Shown in pieces: positions 11,301-22,116 of a stretch of DNA of 36,192 nt. The first letter of the stretch is position 1; every line of letters starts with the position of its first letter. Made by a program: the position numbers and the translations under genes. The stretch comes from Priapulus caudatus (lineage: Eukaryota > Priapulida > Priapulimorpha > Priapulimorphida > Priapulidae), in contig NW_014577061.1 in assembly GCF_000485595.1 (NCBI RefSeq), forward strand, positions 1,739,628 to 1,775,819. Direction: 5' to 3'. A model generated the notes under the pieces. That model was not told where the DNA came from. It saw only the letters and a program-made list of their open reading frames with translations, and searched no databases.

Positions 11301-11864
11301 GGCAGCGGCGGCGGCGCCGAGTCGAACGACGGCTACAGCTCGGACTCGTGCGGCGCCCCCGCGGCCGGCGTCACCTATGCACTCGATTGCGACGCAGCGG
11401 CGGCAGCGGCCGACGACAAGGTCGATCGAGAGCCGAGCGAGCATGTGCACAGGGTCGCCGACGCTGACTGCGTCGCAAAGCCTCCGCCGCCACCGCCGCT
11501 CGGCCGCGCGAGCATCAGCGCGAGTCCGGAGTACGAGGAGCAGTGCCATCGCGGCTTTGCCGAGCAGCAGGCGCTCTACCACAGCCACCAGCTGTTCGGC
11601 GGCGGCGCGGCAAGGCGGCCGGAGCTGGGCAAGGCGTCGATTGGCGCGCTCGTGCTGCGGCAGATGGGCGGCGCCCGGCTCGCCGACGCGTGCGAGGCAT
11701 ACGAGTGCAACTATTGTGAAATCTCCTTCAAGAACTGCGTGATGTACACGATGCACATGGGCTACCACGGCTACCGCGACCCGTTCAAGTGCAACATGTG
11801 CGGCCACCAGGCCGAAGACAAGATCTCATTCTTCTTGCACATCGCCAGGGTGGCGCACATGTAG
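8376..11864 (+). CDS. hb: Hunchback, C2H2 zinc-finger transcription factor
   Basis: A single uninterrupted 1162-residue reading frame. Hunchback proteins bind DNA in the nucleus and set anterior-posterior and temporal (neuroblast) fates. Visible fingers: N-terminal pair at about 493-515 and 518-541; the diagnostic middle array of four at 573-595, 602-624, 630-652 and 658-682 (the last with the HLRKYGHKP ending typical of Hunchback); one further finger at 784-806 (C786, C789, H802, H806); and the Ikaros/Hunchback-type C-terminal pair at 1109-1131 and 1137-1161, ending the protein one residue later. The N-terminal 490 residues are low complexity: Tyr/Gly/Pro-rich, then Ser-rich, then a strongly acidic stretch at about 318-440. 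Residues 889-894 are VLDLSR, a CtBP-type motif; 913-916 are IKQE, a sumoylation consensus; 951-970 are basic ([12 protein letters not shown]...). The start is the first ATG after the acceptor. Coding sequence is far more GC-rich than its surroundings, which also opens long antisense frames. Confidence 0.96.
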   Translation: MDNSEVRNGLERPLDPSYTNGMSMSSLYGVAGYNSGAPYNGSSGAYMNKAVEGQPPGRMEPPVSNMSYAVMDYNRHYLPRTAEHSDFNSFRNYIMSRIEQPDFSPERGGGKRADSNGDKQLASPPFSSAYGYAGAKDSTGSGGGYRGVPPGLADQLPGYGHGPKATDYVGNGHVVGGPPHGYLTEYGGLYAMPPGEHGGGGRAAGGAGKPGRYGPPIAYQLDVTKGLPPLLSPQQRTPPPPPQTARNPALLACFASGSDLQASLNCSSGGNSSSSSSTSSVSPSMSLPPQPSPVPPYHTPQPPSPAGTLSETTPHKQRPDAEEEPGDAKEKGAVSDEKAAVKEDPGDDEEEAMDTGDALPDDISAHSPVAGEAADNQSDTEIEGSMKEDDGGKEDNEDIADPKPEKPDGVEEETEEEEKEAAAATTTKEEGAAVEESLDPEKQFALAFEQAKAASMRAQAELTKRNLEQAAAEFDAHEEFMPSMVEERPDAVYRCTLCSYSGTSRFHFNSHMNTHFDHKCSLCEYTARTEARLKKHIRELHGDASAAGDGGSGGAQALRVARVSQMPPKQKVYRCKQCEFTATNKNEFWDHSRLHIKVDKMLSCPKCNFVTEYKHHLEYHLRNHFGSKPFKCSKCNYSCVNKSMLNSHMKSHSNFYQYRCQDCTYATKYCHSLKLHLRKYGHKPATVLSGGDMFVLQHPELLLGRRGARGPKKKMFGLPELPPAMMNGGMRHPPFGFPIPPGFNGLPPSMMGSLLMQQQHKPSAAALRAGAVDASRGAGGEPCLSCNLCDFRSKYADQLSRHMMLHAAADNQDLCKLYGISTETLMADGRQVSPAVLREGQLSPGEVRRWAQEAERSQPRSKTPPKLCSAAAVAAALYKNVEGVDKAKVLDLSRNHDVSAMKDALDQIGAVKIKQEPDAGGRDAPPPPPPESSLPEPVAAPSSAASPSRSRRKGKAYKLDRICMKLQKQFSPGGGGSGGGAESNDGYSSDSCGAPAAGVTYALDCDAAAAAADDKVDREPSEHVHRVADADCVAKPPPPPPLGRASISASPEYEEQCHRGFAEQQALYHSHQLFGGGAARRPELGKASIGALVLRQMGGARLADACEAYECNYCEISFKNCVMYTMHMGYHGYRDPFKCNMCGHQAEDKISFFLHIARVAHM

Positions 11865-13800
11865 AGCACCGCCCCCGCGTGCCGCGCGGCGTGCCCCGGT
11901 CACGTCCACGTACCGCGTAGTGCGTGTCCCCGTACTCGATGCCGCATCCTACCTTTGACTCATGCCAATCCATCAACTACCGGACCTCTACTGTTGCAAT
12001 AACTGTCCGATCGACAGGACGTGGCTGGCTTGCTCGCTGGCAGACACATTCGGTGTGCTATCATGCATAGGTCTCGTGCAAGGTATTCAGGTTTAAAAAC
12101 TTCTGAGGAAAATTCATAATCCGTAATGCGGTCTCGGTTGGAGATGGTACACGGACAGTTCTTTCCATAGACGAATTAAGAGATAGTAACCAGTATAACT
12201 ACATGCCTTAGACGGAAAAATGAATGTAGTATTTAGTGTGTCCTTCCCCATGGCCTTTTGTAGCTAGCTAAATTCCATAAGTATTATGGGTAGTAAGTGA
12301 AAATGTTACTATCATGCATGTACCAAAGATATAACACTCTGGGAAGATGGCTTTCTAGGACGTGAAGATGTCAGCATGTTCTTGCCGTAACAAGAGGCAA
12401 CCCTGAAGGTGGTGCCACGATGATTCTTCTGAGGTGGCAAATGCTTGGCGTTAGTCTGGAGAAATACGAGGCGCGCACAATCTATCTATACGTGTATTCT
12501 TGAATGTTGACTGTACTTATGGTCGGTTATTTATTAATGGTAACTATTGAGGCTTATGCTGGGATGCGTTCTCAGTAGAGTTATTCCTGTATCAGTAGAT
12601 ACTCGTCGTTTTCCGTAATACGCTGTGGATCCTTATATATGCGTATTGTGAACGTTGAATTCAGGAAAGAGTAACATGCAATACTGGCTAAATCTAAACT
12701 CGCCAAAGAACTTCTGCCACTATTTATAGTGATAGGAGATAAATATGTTATGGTATAACGCAATGGCAGGACGTATTCTGTGAAACAGATGCCTAGCTGG
12801 TGGTTTGCTGTGAATAGAGGGTCCCATAATCCAAACCCGTTTGGCCAGCGTTGCATGCAAGTAGTCTTCCTGTGGCCTGTGTTCCTGATGACATTTATAT
12901 GTTCACTGTTCGATGTTTGTAAGGTTCGGAGGTTTTCTTTTTTTTTCTTTGTAAATAATTTATATTTATGTCGAAACTGTATAAATATAGTCAGGGATGC
13001 AGTGATATTGACTCGTGGTGTCCAGAAGAGATATTGCTCAAACTTTGTTATTTCAAACTTTATCTGAACTCAGGGGTGTTTGGGAAGGTTTTCTCTGGAT
13101 ACTACGTGCTCAAGTGGGGGCGTCTGTCGTGTGTGTGTGGTCTCGCCACCGCTTGCCTAAGGCCTGCAGCTGCATTGCGAGACGAACTTAGAGCTGGTCA
13201 GCGCTGTGTATTTTTTCTGTTGGGAGACGTCCGTGGTTGGCGCTTCGTCCAGGGGGCGCCTGCAGAGCTAGCGTGTGCCTCGGCGACGCCGGGCAACCTC
13301 GCTCGTTGCAATGCGGTGTCGCGCGTGATCTCATGACGGTTGGCTGAGTGTGTACACTAAGGATCAACCCTCTTTTCAATTTGACATCTTCCAGAATTCC
13401 AAAACTTTGTTTTTGTTGTGTTTTGTATGGTCAGGAGATCGCGACCTTTTTGAGGCTGGTCGCTGTATACGTTAATGTGTGGAATGAGTGTCGTGTAGTC
13501 GGGACTGCTATTGCACTCATTCATATCATTGTTTCACAGTGAGTTTTATGGACCAGCAAAGGAACGAAATGTTATGACTTTATCATAGGTTTTTCATTAT
13601 ATTTGATTACTAGTTATCAGTGAGGAGTTGAATATTATTTTACTACTGTTGTATCTGTCGTTATGGAAGGTAATGCAGGGGCGAGGGAGATGTGTCCATG
13701 ACATTGTGTTTGTGCTACATATTATACTCAGTGTCATAATACTATGCCTTAGGTCAGTCATCAGGGTTCAGAGTTTCTGCTGGCTATTTTGTAATAATAG
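11865..13800 (+). other. Probable hunchback 3' UTR / downstream DNA
   Basis: No further coding signal after the stop at 11862-11864. Base composition drops back to AT-rich. I found no exact AATAAA in this stretch, so the 3' UTR may be long. One Pumilio-type TGTAAATA lies at 12950-12957. Confidence 0.4.
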
Positions 13801-13807
13801 ACTCAGT

Positions 13808-13896
13808 GGCACCGCCCTCGTGGCCGACGGAGCAGTTTATTTTCAGAAGTTTATATTTTTTCCAGGAGGGGAGCTTCTCGGCCACGAGGTGGCGCA
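13808..13896. repeat. Hairpin element with about 19-bp GC-rich inverted ends
   Basis: GGCACCGCCCTCGTGGCCGA on the left (13808-13827) pairs with TCGGCCACGAGGTGGCGC on the right (13878-13895) with one bulge and one or two mismatches, around an AT-rich loop of about 50 bp. GC-rich arms within AT-rich DNA suggest a very short MITE. The loop is too large for a standard microRNA precursor. Confidence 0.65.
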
Positions 13897-14125
13897 TGTG
13901 ATGAGTCTGTACTGGTGTTGTTGATGATCAAAATAGTGGTGATACGCTGTCAAATCACAGTTTGAAGTTAATTTGCTCAAGACGTGGTGTCTGTGATTGC
14001 AGCCAGTGGTATAAGGAGATACACAGTACAGACATGTCAGCACTTGGGTACGTGCATGTATAAATACACACAAACACACACATAAAAAAAATATGTAGGT
14101 ATGCATGTATATATATCATAGATTT

Positions 14126-14151
14126 TTATATATATATATATATATATATAC
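14126..14151. repeat. (TA)n microsatellite
   Basis: About twelve TA units, preceded by GTATGCATG-type sequence. Confidence 0.85.
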
Positions 14152-14266
14152 GTATGTATGTACTCCTGTATGTGTATATGTGTTACACAGTGCAACTTGC
14201 ACTTGTATTATATTGGCTGCAGCGAATAAGTAGCAGGTCTCCCTCTTGCTGTCCGCTTTACTGCAG

Positions 14267-14365
14267 ATCCCAGGTTCAGAAAAATTACTGTCTCTGTGGT
14301 TTCACTTTTGCGGGCCACTCATCCTACCGTTTGGACTGGCACATAAACAATGTGCATATAATCTA
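14267..14365 (+). CDS. Possible terminal exon encoding one C2H2-like finger
   Basis: A good acceptor (CTTTACTGCAG, ending 14266) is followed by about 33 in-frame codons and a TAG at 14363-14365. Near the end the translation reads NYCLCGFTFAGHSSYRLDWH followed by INNVH. That is a Cys-X-Cys, then an aromatic and leucine, then His-X4-His: a divergent zinc-finger shape with 14 rather than 12 residues between the second Cys and the first His. No upstream exon for it was found, so it could be an alternative last exon, a relic, or chance. Confidence 0.25.
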
Positions 14366-14946
14366 GTTATATTGTGATGTTTCCTCACCTGCCCTGGGAG
14401 ACACTGTAACAACCTCCGAATTGTTGAAAGATCACCTAGTGGTGGACATACCTCTACCGTAGGCGCCCACGAGACCACCTTACGTCGGTGCTGGTGCCCA
14501 TAACGTTGTTACGGCGTGTTGCGGTAATCTTTCTAACAGAATTGGGAATTTTCGTCGCATTTGTTCTCGGTATCACAGGTATAGTTCCGTTAAATGCAAT
14601 ACGTAGCATCAGTGGGCAAACTTCACTTTTTTCACGTGCACCTGTAGGCGTTGACGTACAACCTACAGCGATTTCCTCTGGTTTCTGCGGGAGAGCCGTT
14701 TGCGAGCCGACAGACGTGTTACATTCACACTGCAGCCCTTACTAAAACTATACCGAATATTACCTCAGTAAGAAACACACTGTATGTCTACATTGTCTAT
14801 ATTTCCTTTGCATATTCTATCAATACGGGTTTAAATGTTTTATGAAATACTATATGTTTATATTGTGATTGCAAAAGCCGTCAGATGGGAGACGTGCCTC
14901 TTCTAGAGCGTAAGGAGACCTTATCTCACGAAGTGCAGATACGAGC

Positions 14947-14947
<1 letters not shown>
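14366..14947. other. Intergenic, no gene seen
   Basis: AT-rich sequence with short meaningless frames, preceding the CT/GA arms. Confidence 0.4.
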
Positions 14948-14948
<1 letters not shown>

Positions 14949-14993
<45 letters not shown>

Positions 14994-15065
14994 CTTCTCT
15001 CTTCTCTCTTCTCTCTTCTCTCTTCTCTCTCCCCCTGTCTATCTCTCTCTCTCTTTCTTTATCGA
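14949..15065. repeat. (CT)n polypyrimidine arm
   Basis: About twenty CT units, then TCTCTTC repeats. Complementary to the GA array at 15236-15291. Confidence 0.9.
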
Positions 15066-15228
15066 TGTGTATGCGTGTCACCCCAGATACTCTCTATCTC
15101 TCTTTAACTCTCTGCCTTTCCCTTCCCCCCTCTCTTTCTCTCTCTCTCTGTCTCTCTCACACAATTTCTCTCGGAGTACACGGAAGGGAAGCGTGCGTAC
15201 TCTATGCGTCCGTGCGGGAGGAGAGAGG

Positions 15229-15235
<7 letters not shown>

Positions 15236-15291
<56 letters not shown>
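15236..15291. repeat. (GA)n polypurine arm
   Basis: An almost pure array of about 27 GA units. With the CT array upstream it forms a long simple-sequence inverted repeat around a roughly 170-bp spacer that is itself CT-rich. Confidence 0.9.
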
Positions 15292-15293
<2 letters not shown>

Positions 15294-16195
15294 GGTTCGC
15301 GCAGTCGGCTTGTGTCGGCTCGGTCTCCCACTGGCGATCTTCGCAGCGTGTATCATAGCTTGTCATGTTATTATCGTCATAAACAGTATTGTAAACAGTT
15401 GCGTGGCAGGGATGGAGATAAAGCTCACGTAAAGCGCGGGAACGTATAGTTGTCGTATCTAAACACTACGTACATAACGTATTAGTAGCCGTAGCTTGCA
15501 TATAATCCTAGCATCGTGTATACTGAAGATAGAGAGTAGCGTCGTAGATATGTTTATAGTTTGCTACATGTGTCATGCCAACCAACCAGCTATATGAGCC
15601 GCAATCAAAGTGATTCAAATCAAAATGATGAGGACGTCGGCAGTGATACTGTCCGATTAATTGATTGCTGATGTATCAGGATCCATGATTAATTTATTTT
15701 CATTTTGCTTGCTAATTTGTTTAGCCTATTTATTTTACCAAATCAGGAGTTAAGAATTGTGACTGTGTTACTGTGATGAATCAGTGAAGGAGAGAGAGAT
15801 AAATATAGCAGGAATTGCTGTCAGTTTCTCTGTAGTAAATTTGATTTTTGGGTGATACCATTTGACCTCTGTGTTCCTTAAAAGTAATATTTTATTAATG
15901 GAAGTAGGAAAACGACCTGGTTGGATATATTTACTCTAATCTTTCAGAACGTTTTGGAAAGCGAGATCACATAGTACGCAAGATTTCAAAATTTTACAAC
16001 GACGCGTAGAGGTAATCACTTTTTTTTTAACTTTTTAATCAGCGAACTGACGAAACGTTAACCACCGAATACATCCAGCTGGAAAGGTCGTTGGTTTGCA
16101 GTCGCGATGTCATCTCATGCCTGCCTTTAAGTAGGGATGTCACATTGTACATGTCTTCGGGTAGAGCCACATGGCTCAAATAAGACGCATAAAAC
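15292..16195. other. Intergenic, no gene seen
   Basis: AT-rich sequence with no coding signal or clear repeat. Confidence 0.45.
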
Positions 16196-16321
16196 CATAG
16201 AAATAATATCAGGAGTTAATAATGACAAATTAGGACAGTCATTATTAACTCCTGATAATATAGATAGATCTATCTATATATAGAAATATAGATATATATA
16301 TAGATCTATATTATTTCTATG
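16196..16321. mobile_element. Hairpin MITE, interrupted by an AT microsatellite
   Basis: The inner stem is 20 bp and perfect: TATCAGGAGTTAATAATGAC at 16207-16226 and its complement at 16238-16257, with an 11-base loop. A perfect outer 11-bp stem (CATAGAAATAA at 16196-16206, complement at 16311-16321) is separated from the inner right arm by 53 bp of TA/GATA-type sequence, as if a microsatellite expanded inside one arm. Confidence 0.75.
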
Positions 16322-16780
16322 CATAAAACGAACCTATTCTATACGCCACACAGAGGGAGTGACGCCGCGCTGTTTATATTGAGAACGCGTTAGTTCACAT
16401 GACTGGAAATCATTTTGTCTTTAATAATAATGCATCCTGATGAGTAATCTTGCCTGGAGACTTCATGGACATCGTCATCGCGGCCTATGTTTCCCAACAT
16501 CGTGCCACGTGATCATCTAGTCATGCAAGACTGCAGTATTAAAATCTAAAATTACCAAAGAGGTAGGGAAAATTCGATATACGAAATTTGTCGTTATACA
16601 GTATAGTTTAGCTGTCTTTAGGTAAATTGTTTGTGCCTGTTCCTCATCAGCTGTTTGTTATAGTGCAAGTCTTGCAAAGGGTCGTTGTGTACTAGTACAG
16701 TAGTTCCTGGCTTGTTCTGTACATCCAGCATTGCTCCATGCTCTACAGTACGTTGCCACTGTACAGCCGTGTTGTGATGT
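16322..16780. other. Intergenic or distal 3' UTR
   Basis: No coding signal. TGTA motifs cluster just before the AATAAA that follows. Confidence 0.4.
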
Positions 16781-16782
16781 GG

Positions 16783-16788
16783 AATAAA
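16783..16788 (+). terminator. Candidate poly(A) signal AATAAA
   Basis: First exact AATAAA noticed downstream of hunchback on the + strand. TGTA motifs lie upstream (GTACAGCC at about 16760) and a GT-rich stretch (GGTGTAATCTGTTTGTG) follows at about 16818. It could end a hunchback 3' UTR of about 4.9 kb or another transcript. Confidence 0.4.
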
Positions 16789-16799
16789 ATAGCATTCAA

Positions 16800-17705
16800 T
16801 CGATATCTGTCGTCTTCGGTGTAATCTGTTTGTGATGAAATGTCTCTGATTGGATTATGGAGTTCAATGTCTTCATCTCAGCTGCAATCATTGATATTAT
16901 ACACACTGGCTATAGCAATGAGAATTTTTGGGAAATTCCGGGGAATTTCGCTTTTAACCGCTAGATACCTATTTTTAACCTATGTGATGTGTAATTTACG
17001 ATAATAATTACATTTTTTTTCACTAGAAAGTCGTATACCAGTATAATATTATTTCGCTATGAAGGTGTGATGGGGTAAATTTTCAATATGACCGTTGACG
17101 TGTTGGGTGCATAATTTTGTATATGATACCATTCTGCCGGGCTTGCGTTTGTACGACGTAGACAACAGAATATGAGTACGATTTCTCAGCAGGTGTAGGT
17201 AGGGCCTACTCTGAGGGTTTGACCTCAGCTCTCTAATGCGATCAAAACATAATACGTATAACAATAACGTAAAATACCAGTGAGGCATCCGCGTCAGTTC
17301 GTATAGCTTTTAATTAAAATATGTGATATTTCGCAAGAAGAACGAAATGATGACAATAATATTTGAAGCGAAATATAGTGGCAACTAACTACGTGACCAA
17401 TCACGCATGTTCTGGTCTGGAATTTAGTAATAGTAAACATACACATGGGTATAATGATTTATGTTCTGAGTAGGTGGCGAACGGACGAGTCTCCATATAC
17501 GACCTAGCTAACCGTTTCTATTCGTGCTTAATTTGAATTTTAATATGCAGTTTGTGTGTATAGGTACTTCAATAGAGGCAGGTGGAGTGCATGGTACATA
17601 TCTCTATAGAGATAAAGCCAAAAATTACTGAACATAAAGTGAAACAATAATAAATACAAATATTGTAACAATCATATTATATATATATATTTATTAATAT
17701 ATATA

Positions 17706-17744
<39 letters not shown>

Positions 17745-18180
17745 CGTACAACAACCGTTTTTACCATAATCGGGGTTGTACATATATGAAAACTCGCCCG
17801 AGCTTGCACATAGCCAGGTCGCCCAGTAATATGAATAATACCTGTTGCTTTTGACAAAGAATACTGCTAAATTTATGCAAAAACGTAAACGTACTTCGTG
17901 ACTAAAAGCATGATGGAAAAGCATTGCCGGAAAATCTCAGTCTTGTAAGATCCTAATTTAGAAACTATAAATAATTAGAAAATAAAGTCTAGTACATTCC
18001 GGTGCAATCCAGAATAACATGTGCAATTCAGAACTCAACCAAACGCAATTGCCAAACAACAAGATAAACATGGAAGAATTCCCCGACCCCTCCCCCCGCC
18101 TACACACACACATTGTCTGTAAAATGACGTATGTTATGGAGATAACGTGTGTTAATGATCATTAATTTGTCCTAATATAA
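16800..18180. other. Intergenic, no gene seen
   Basis: AT-rich. Contains a (TA)n/(TTA)n tract at about 17678-17743. No recognisable protein on either strand. Confidence 0.45.
17678..17743. repeat. (TA)n and (TTA)n microsatellites
   Basis: TA run, TTTA units, then about eight ATT units. Confidence 0.85.
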
Positions 18181-18186
18181 TACAAT

Positions 18187-18241
18187 CAAGAGCTAATAAT
18201 ACATTAGTATATTAATATATATAAGTATATTATAGCTCTTG
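18187..18241. repeat. Small AT-rich hairpin element
   Basis: CAAGAGCTAATAATAC on the left pairs imperfectly with GTATATTATAGCTCTTG on the right around a TA-rich loop. The left arm resembles the inner arm of the hairpin at 16207 (ATCAGGAGTTAATAATGAC versus ATCAAGAGCTAATAATAC), so the two may be relatives. Confidence 0.55.
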
Positions 18242-18984
18242 TTACTATATCAGTCCCTATATAATCTAATACAAGTATGTGCGTGCGCGCGCGTGGGTGC
18301 TTTCCGTATCGGTCCTAAACGGTTCGTAATCAATCCGTTTGATTGGCGGACCATGCAGCATTCTGTACTCTGTCTCGCATGCTCACATTACCGTGCCTAG
18401 ATATCGCTGGTTCCACAGCAAGAGCACGCCGATTAACTCGAAACGTAAATTGTATATCAAGCCATATTCCACCGCGACTAGTCACTTTATCGGCGTATAG
18501 AAATAATCTGTCACTTGACAAAAATGACTTGACACTGAAAAAAGCAGATGTCTAACCGCGACAGGAATAGTTATGGTTTCCTCTTCCGAGTTAACCATGG
18601 CGGAGAAAGAATAAGTATAGAAAAAGCAAACCCTTTATCCTCGCAGTCATATCATCGCAACCTAGCTGTACTGGTGTTATCATTTCCACCACAGAAAGAG
18701 AGGCGAACACCCTTAAAAGAATCAATTATATATATATATATATATATATATTTATTTATTTATTTATATATATATTCTGCATGGCATGGGCGGTGGGTGG
18801 ACTGCTTCCTCAGCACGTTGGACCTTAATTTCTATACGGACGGAAAGTATTTGCTGAGCCATAGACATAATGTATTTAGTATTCTCTTTACACATTTCTG
18901 TGGCATGCGCTATATAGGGGGCAGCACTCTCCAGTAACGGCTGTATACCGAGACGTGAATTTCAACATTTATTTTGCTCTATAT
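18242..18984. other. Intergenic, no gene seen
   Basis: Contains a (TA)n/(TTTA)n tract at about 18725-18775. Short frames have no recognisable domain. Confidence 0.4.
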
Positions 18985-19150
18985 CAGGGGTTCTTAACCT
19001 GTGGTTTATGGACCGTTTGGGGTCGGTGGATGGGCTTCAGGGGGTCCGTGAACCAGGTGCATGCAAAATTTTGTGTTTATGTGCATTTTCCTGGGGAGGG
19101 GTCCGTAGCTTTCACCAGATTCTCAAAGGGGTCCATGACTCAAAAAAGGT
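18985..19150. mobile_element. Truncated hAT-like element
   Basis: It begins CAGGGGTTCTTAACCTGTGG, followed by repeated GGGGTC(C) units (about 19018, 19040, 19098, 19129), a layout known from hAT-family short elements. The right side decays into CAAAAAAGGT at 19141-19150, where the expected complement (AGGTTAAGAACCCCTG) is cut short after AGGT. No target duplication is discernible. Confidence 0.55.
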
Positions 19151-20072
19151 GCTACTTGCTCTACATGATGGATGATACTATGTATGGACCTTTTCGCATT
19201 AAATAAGAAAACAACATAATAATAATAAAACACTTTACGTGTGCATTATAATAATATAAAATAAATCCGAAAAAACATCTGTTTGTTTTTTTTGGTACTA
19301 TTAGATTTTAATTGGACATATATTTCTAAGATTTCGGTAGCTATAAACGTATGTAATAGATGCCTCATTGGTGGTGAATTTAGGATACATGTACATCTCT
19401 CAAATCTGGCTAGGATGCACAATTATAGTTTTAATTCATGGAAATTCATTCCGTAATAACAAATTCTTTAACGGGGATAAATAGTAAGAAAGGTTTACAC
19501 ATAAAAGTCGTACAACTGAAAATGAATTGAGAGCAGTACACATGCAAGGTTATTTGGTTATTATTATTATGTGGTATAGTAATACACCTTCTAATATAGT
19601 GACACCAAATATACATAAAAATTATACGTGTTTACGATTACATTTAACACCAAACACTGTATACAAATGGCCCGTAACGAGCTGTCTGTTTCATCATCAA
19701 CACGCACGATCAGAGACAGTGTCATGGCCATGATAGAGTCATTCCGACACTGAAGTCTATACAAAAGAAAAGACAACTCGTCAAAGGGGTGATACTATAT
19801 GCTTACCTATACTATCAAGAGTTATTTCCTAAGCTGCGTGAGACAGTGGAATCGCTGCCCCTTCTGAGATTGACGCTCAAGGGACGGTCGAAGGCTTCCA
19901 TGGAAACCTGACATTCAATGAGTAATTAATCCTGGGTAAAAGCGCTCGCAACTTCTGCCTAGATAAAAGACCCATTCGAGTACTACGCAACGCAAGGACT
20001 ATAGCACATAAATCCGGTAATTCTCCACAGAAGTAAATAAAAACAATCAAAAGCAAAGAAAATTAAATAGAT

Positions 20073-20104
20073 ATTATATATATATATATTTATATATATA
20101 TATA
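20073..20104. repeat. (TA)n microsatellite
   Basis: TA units broken by TTTA. Confidence 0.8.
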
Positions 20105-20249
20105 GTCAATTATACCGTGTACTTTGTAGGGTGTATAACGTAATGTGATTATATATTCGGTTATCAACGCAGTGTTTCACTCCTGTGTTAGAGCTTTGAG
20201 CGGGAAAAGCAACGTGACAAATAGGGATTCTTCAATAATTCTCCTTAAC

Positions 20250-20253
<4 letters not shown>

Positions 20254-20284
<31 letters not shown>
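20254..20284. repeat. (TA)n microsatellite
   Basis: About fifteen uninterrupted AT/TA units. Confidence 0.85.
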
Positions 20285-20287
<3 letters not shown>

Positions 20288-21854
20288 TAAATAATGTATT
20301 AAAATTAAGTATCTATCCATTTAAAGTAATGGGTGTGTGTGCGCATGAGTGTGTCTGTGTGAATGGGCGGGTAGTATTTTACATCGCCTGGTCGTTATAC
20401 TGGCATCCTGTATCGTATCCTGTGTTGTGCACTTCCAGTTAGTTGCTCTGCAAATTTTCCTGTGATAAATCTCAAGTATATATACCAGTTAGCGTGTGAA
20501 TAATTCCCGGTAAGATATGTGGTTAATGACGTACAATATATGAACTTCCGCAGATAGGAAATGCTACGTTTATACGTCGCGTGAAAACGATGACTATAGC
20601 ATTCATTTATGATTAAATAAATCTGCAACGATGATGATACTTATTACTATTAATCAAAAATGCGTAAAATTATATTATGTTATATTAAACATCAAACTAT
20701 TCTGAAAAAATATTATGAAATTGATCAGGCTAATCGACTAAGAAATAAGAGATACAATATCTGTAATATATAGTGTGCACTTGTTTCTGTAAAAGCCGCC
20801 ATGTTTATTAGACGTTTATGAAGTTCCGATTGCGTTTTTGTGTTTATAAATTATAGGTCTGTATCGCGTTGGTGATATTGTATTTATTATGTTGCGTATC
20901 GTAGACATTCGTGTCTCCTAGTTCAACAAGGATAGCATTTTATTTTATTTATTGATATTTGTTACTAATATAGCTTCATTCTGTAATGTATTGACATTTG
21001 CGATAAGCTGGACGATTAGGCTACCGGTACTGTAACTGTTGAGTCTGCTGTAATTTTCGTAGTTCCTACCTTTTTGTAATCAGTATGAACTCATGCAGCC
21101 ACGAAAACGAAGTCGTATAATTACATAATCAGCACGTACTCTATTGCTGTAGTTACTGCAATTTAATAATGGCTATTTTGAAAGCACAGAATTATTTCAC
21201 ATAGGTGTTTGTAAATAGTGAATGTCCCAGGCTGCATTGCCATTGGTCCCAGCAACATGATACATTTCCTAAGCATTTGCGGCTTTCTGACCTCCAACAA
21301 TCTTAATATTATGTAAAAGGGGCATGGTATTGAAGAGGAGAAAAATTATTGAGTAAAGAATATATATTAATCCTGCTGGTTTTTATGTGCCGTCTTCAAG
21401 CCGAGTTGTGAGTAGACCTAGCGCCGGCGCCAGGCAGGCTGTGCGACCGATTGTCTATACAGCCTGACACCCTTCCATACAAAAAACCTATCACCTCTGC
21501 AGATCTAGATGAATAACTGTATATCTCAAGTAAAACTATTCTATTAGTTACCACCTTTGACTTGGCTTGTTTGAAATATGAACGATAACTCACAGTTGTC
21601 CTGCTTCTAAACTAGAATGTACCCTATTTCTTAATTCAAGGTATAATCTGCTATAAATTCTCACAGCATATCAACTTTCCAAGCAGCTTTCCACGATTGT
21701 GTACCCGCCATGTTTACACTGCGCATGCTCAACGGAAGAGAGACACGAAAACCCGAAACGGAAAAGACTCGCTAGAAAATACTACAAAAATACGGCCACC
21801 CTTAAAAAATTGTTTCTTTCCCCTTTACCTACTCTCCTCTCAGGGTATCGAGTA

Positions 21855-22111
21855 GGGGCGCAAATCCACTTTAGGCACCTTAGGTATCACGAAGTGATGC
21901 ACAGATTTCTGTGTATCATCAACTGATGCCCAGACTTTCTGTATATCAAGGAATGATGCAAAAACCCTAACCCTAAACCTAACCCTAACACACTTCGTGA
22001 TACCTAAGGTTATACTTTATGACTTAGGGTTAGGGGCATCATTCCTTGATATACGGAAAGTCTGTGCATCACTTCGTGATACCTAAGGTGCCTAAAGTGG
22101 ATTTGCACCCC
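21855..22111. mobile_element. Foldback element with telomere-like core (257 bp)
   Basis: The ends GGGGCGCAAATCC and (reverse complement of the right end) GGGGTGCAAATCC start long inverted arms, roughly 21855-21958 and 22040-22111. They are flanked by the 5-bp direct repeat GAGTA (21850-21854 and 22112-22116; CGAGTA could be read as 6 bp). The left arm holds three diverged units of about 30 bp of a TATC...GATGC...AGACTTTCTG motif; the right arm holds fewer. The centre carries CCCTAACCCTAAACCTAACCCTAAC and, inverted, TTAGGGTTAGGG, like (TTAGGG)n telomere repeat. No coding capacity. Confidence 0.8.
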
Positions 22112-22116
22112 GAGTA

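Larger units (their letters stand above)
19151..21854. other. Intergenic, no gene seen
   Basis: AT-rich DNA with (TA)n tracts at about 20073-20104 and 20254-20284 and a short GT tract near 20332-20360. YY1-like GCCGCCATGTTT lies at about 20796, and a CCGCCATGTTT plus NRF1-like GCGCATGC pair lies at about 21706-21729, possibly a promoter. No protein recognised. Confidence 0.4.

Noticed and set aside
21964-22037. A true telomere or chromosome end
   Set aside because: Only a few units, in both orientations, inside an element flanked by a target duplication with normal genes beyond.
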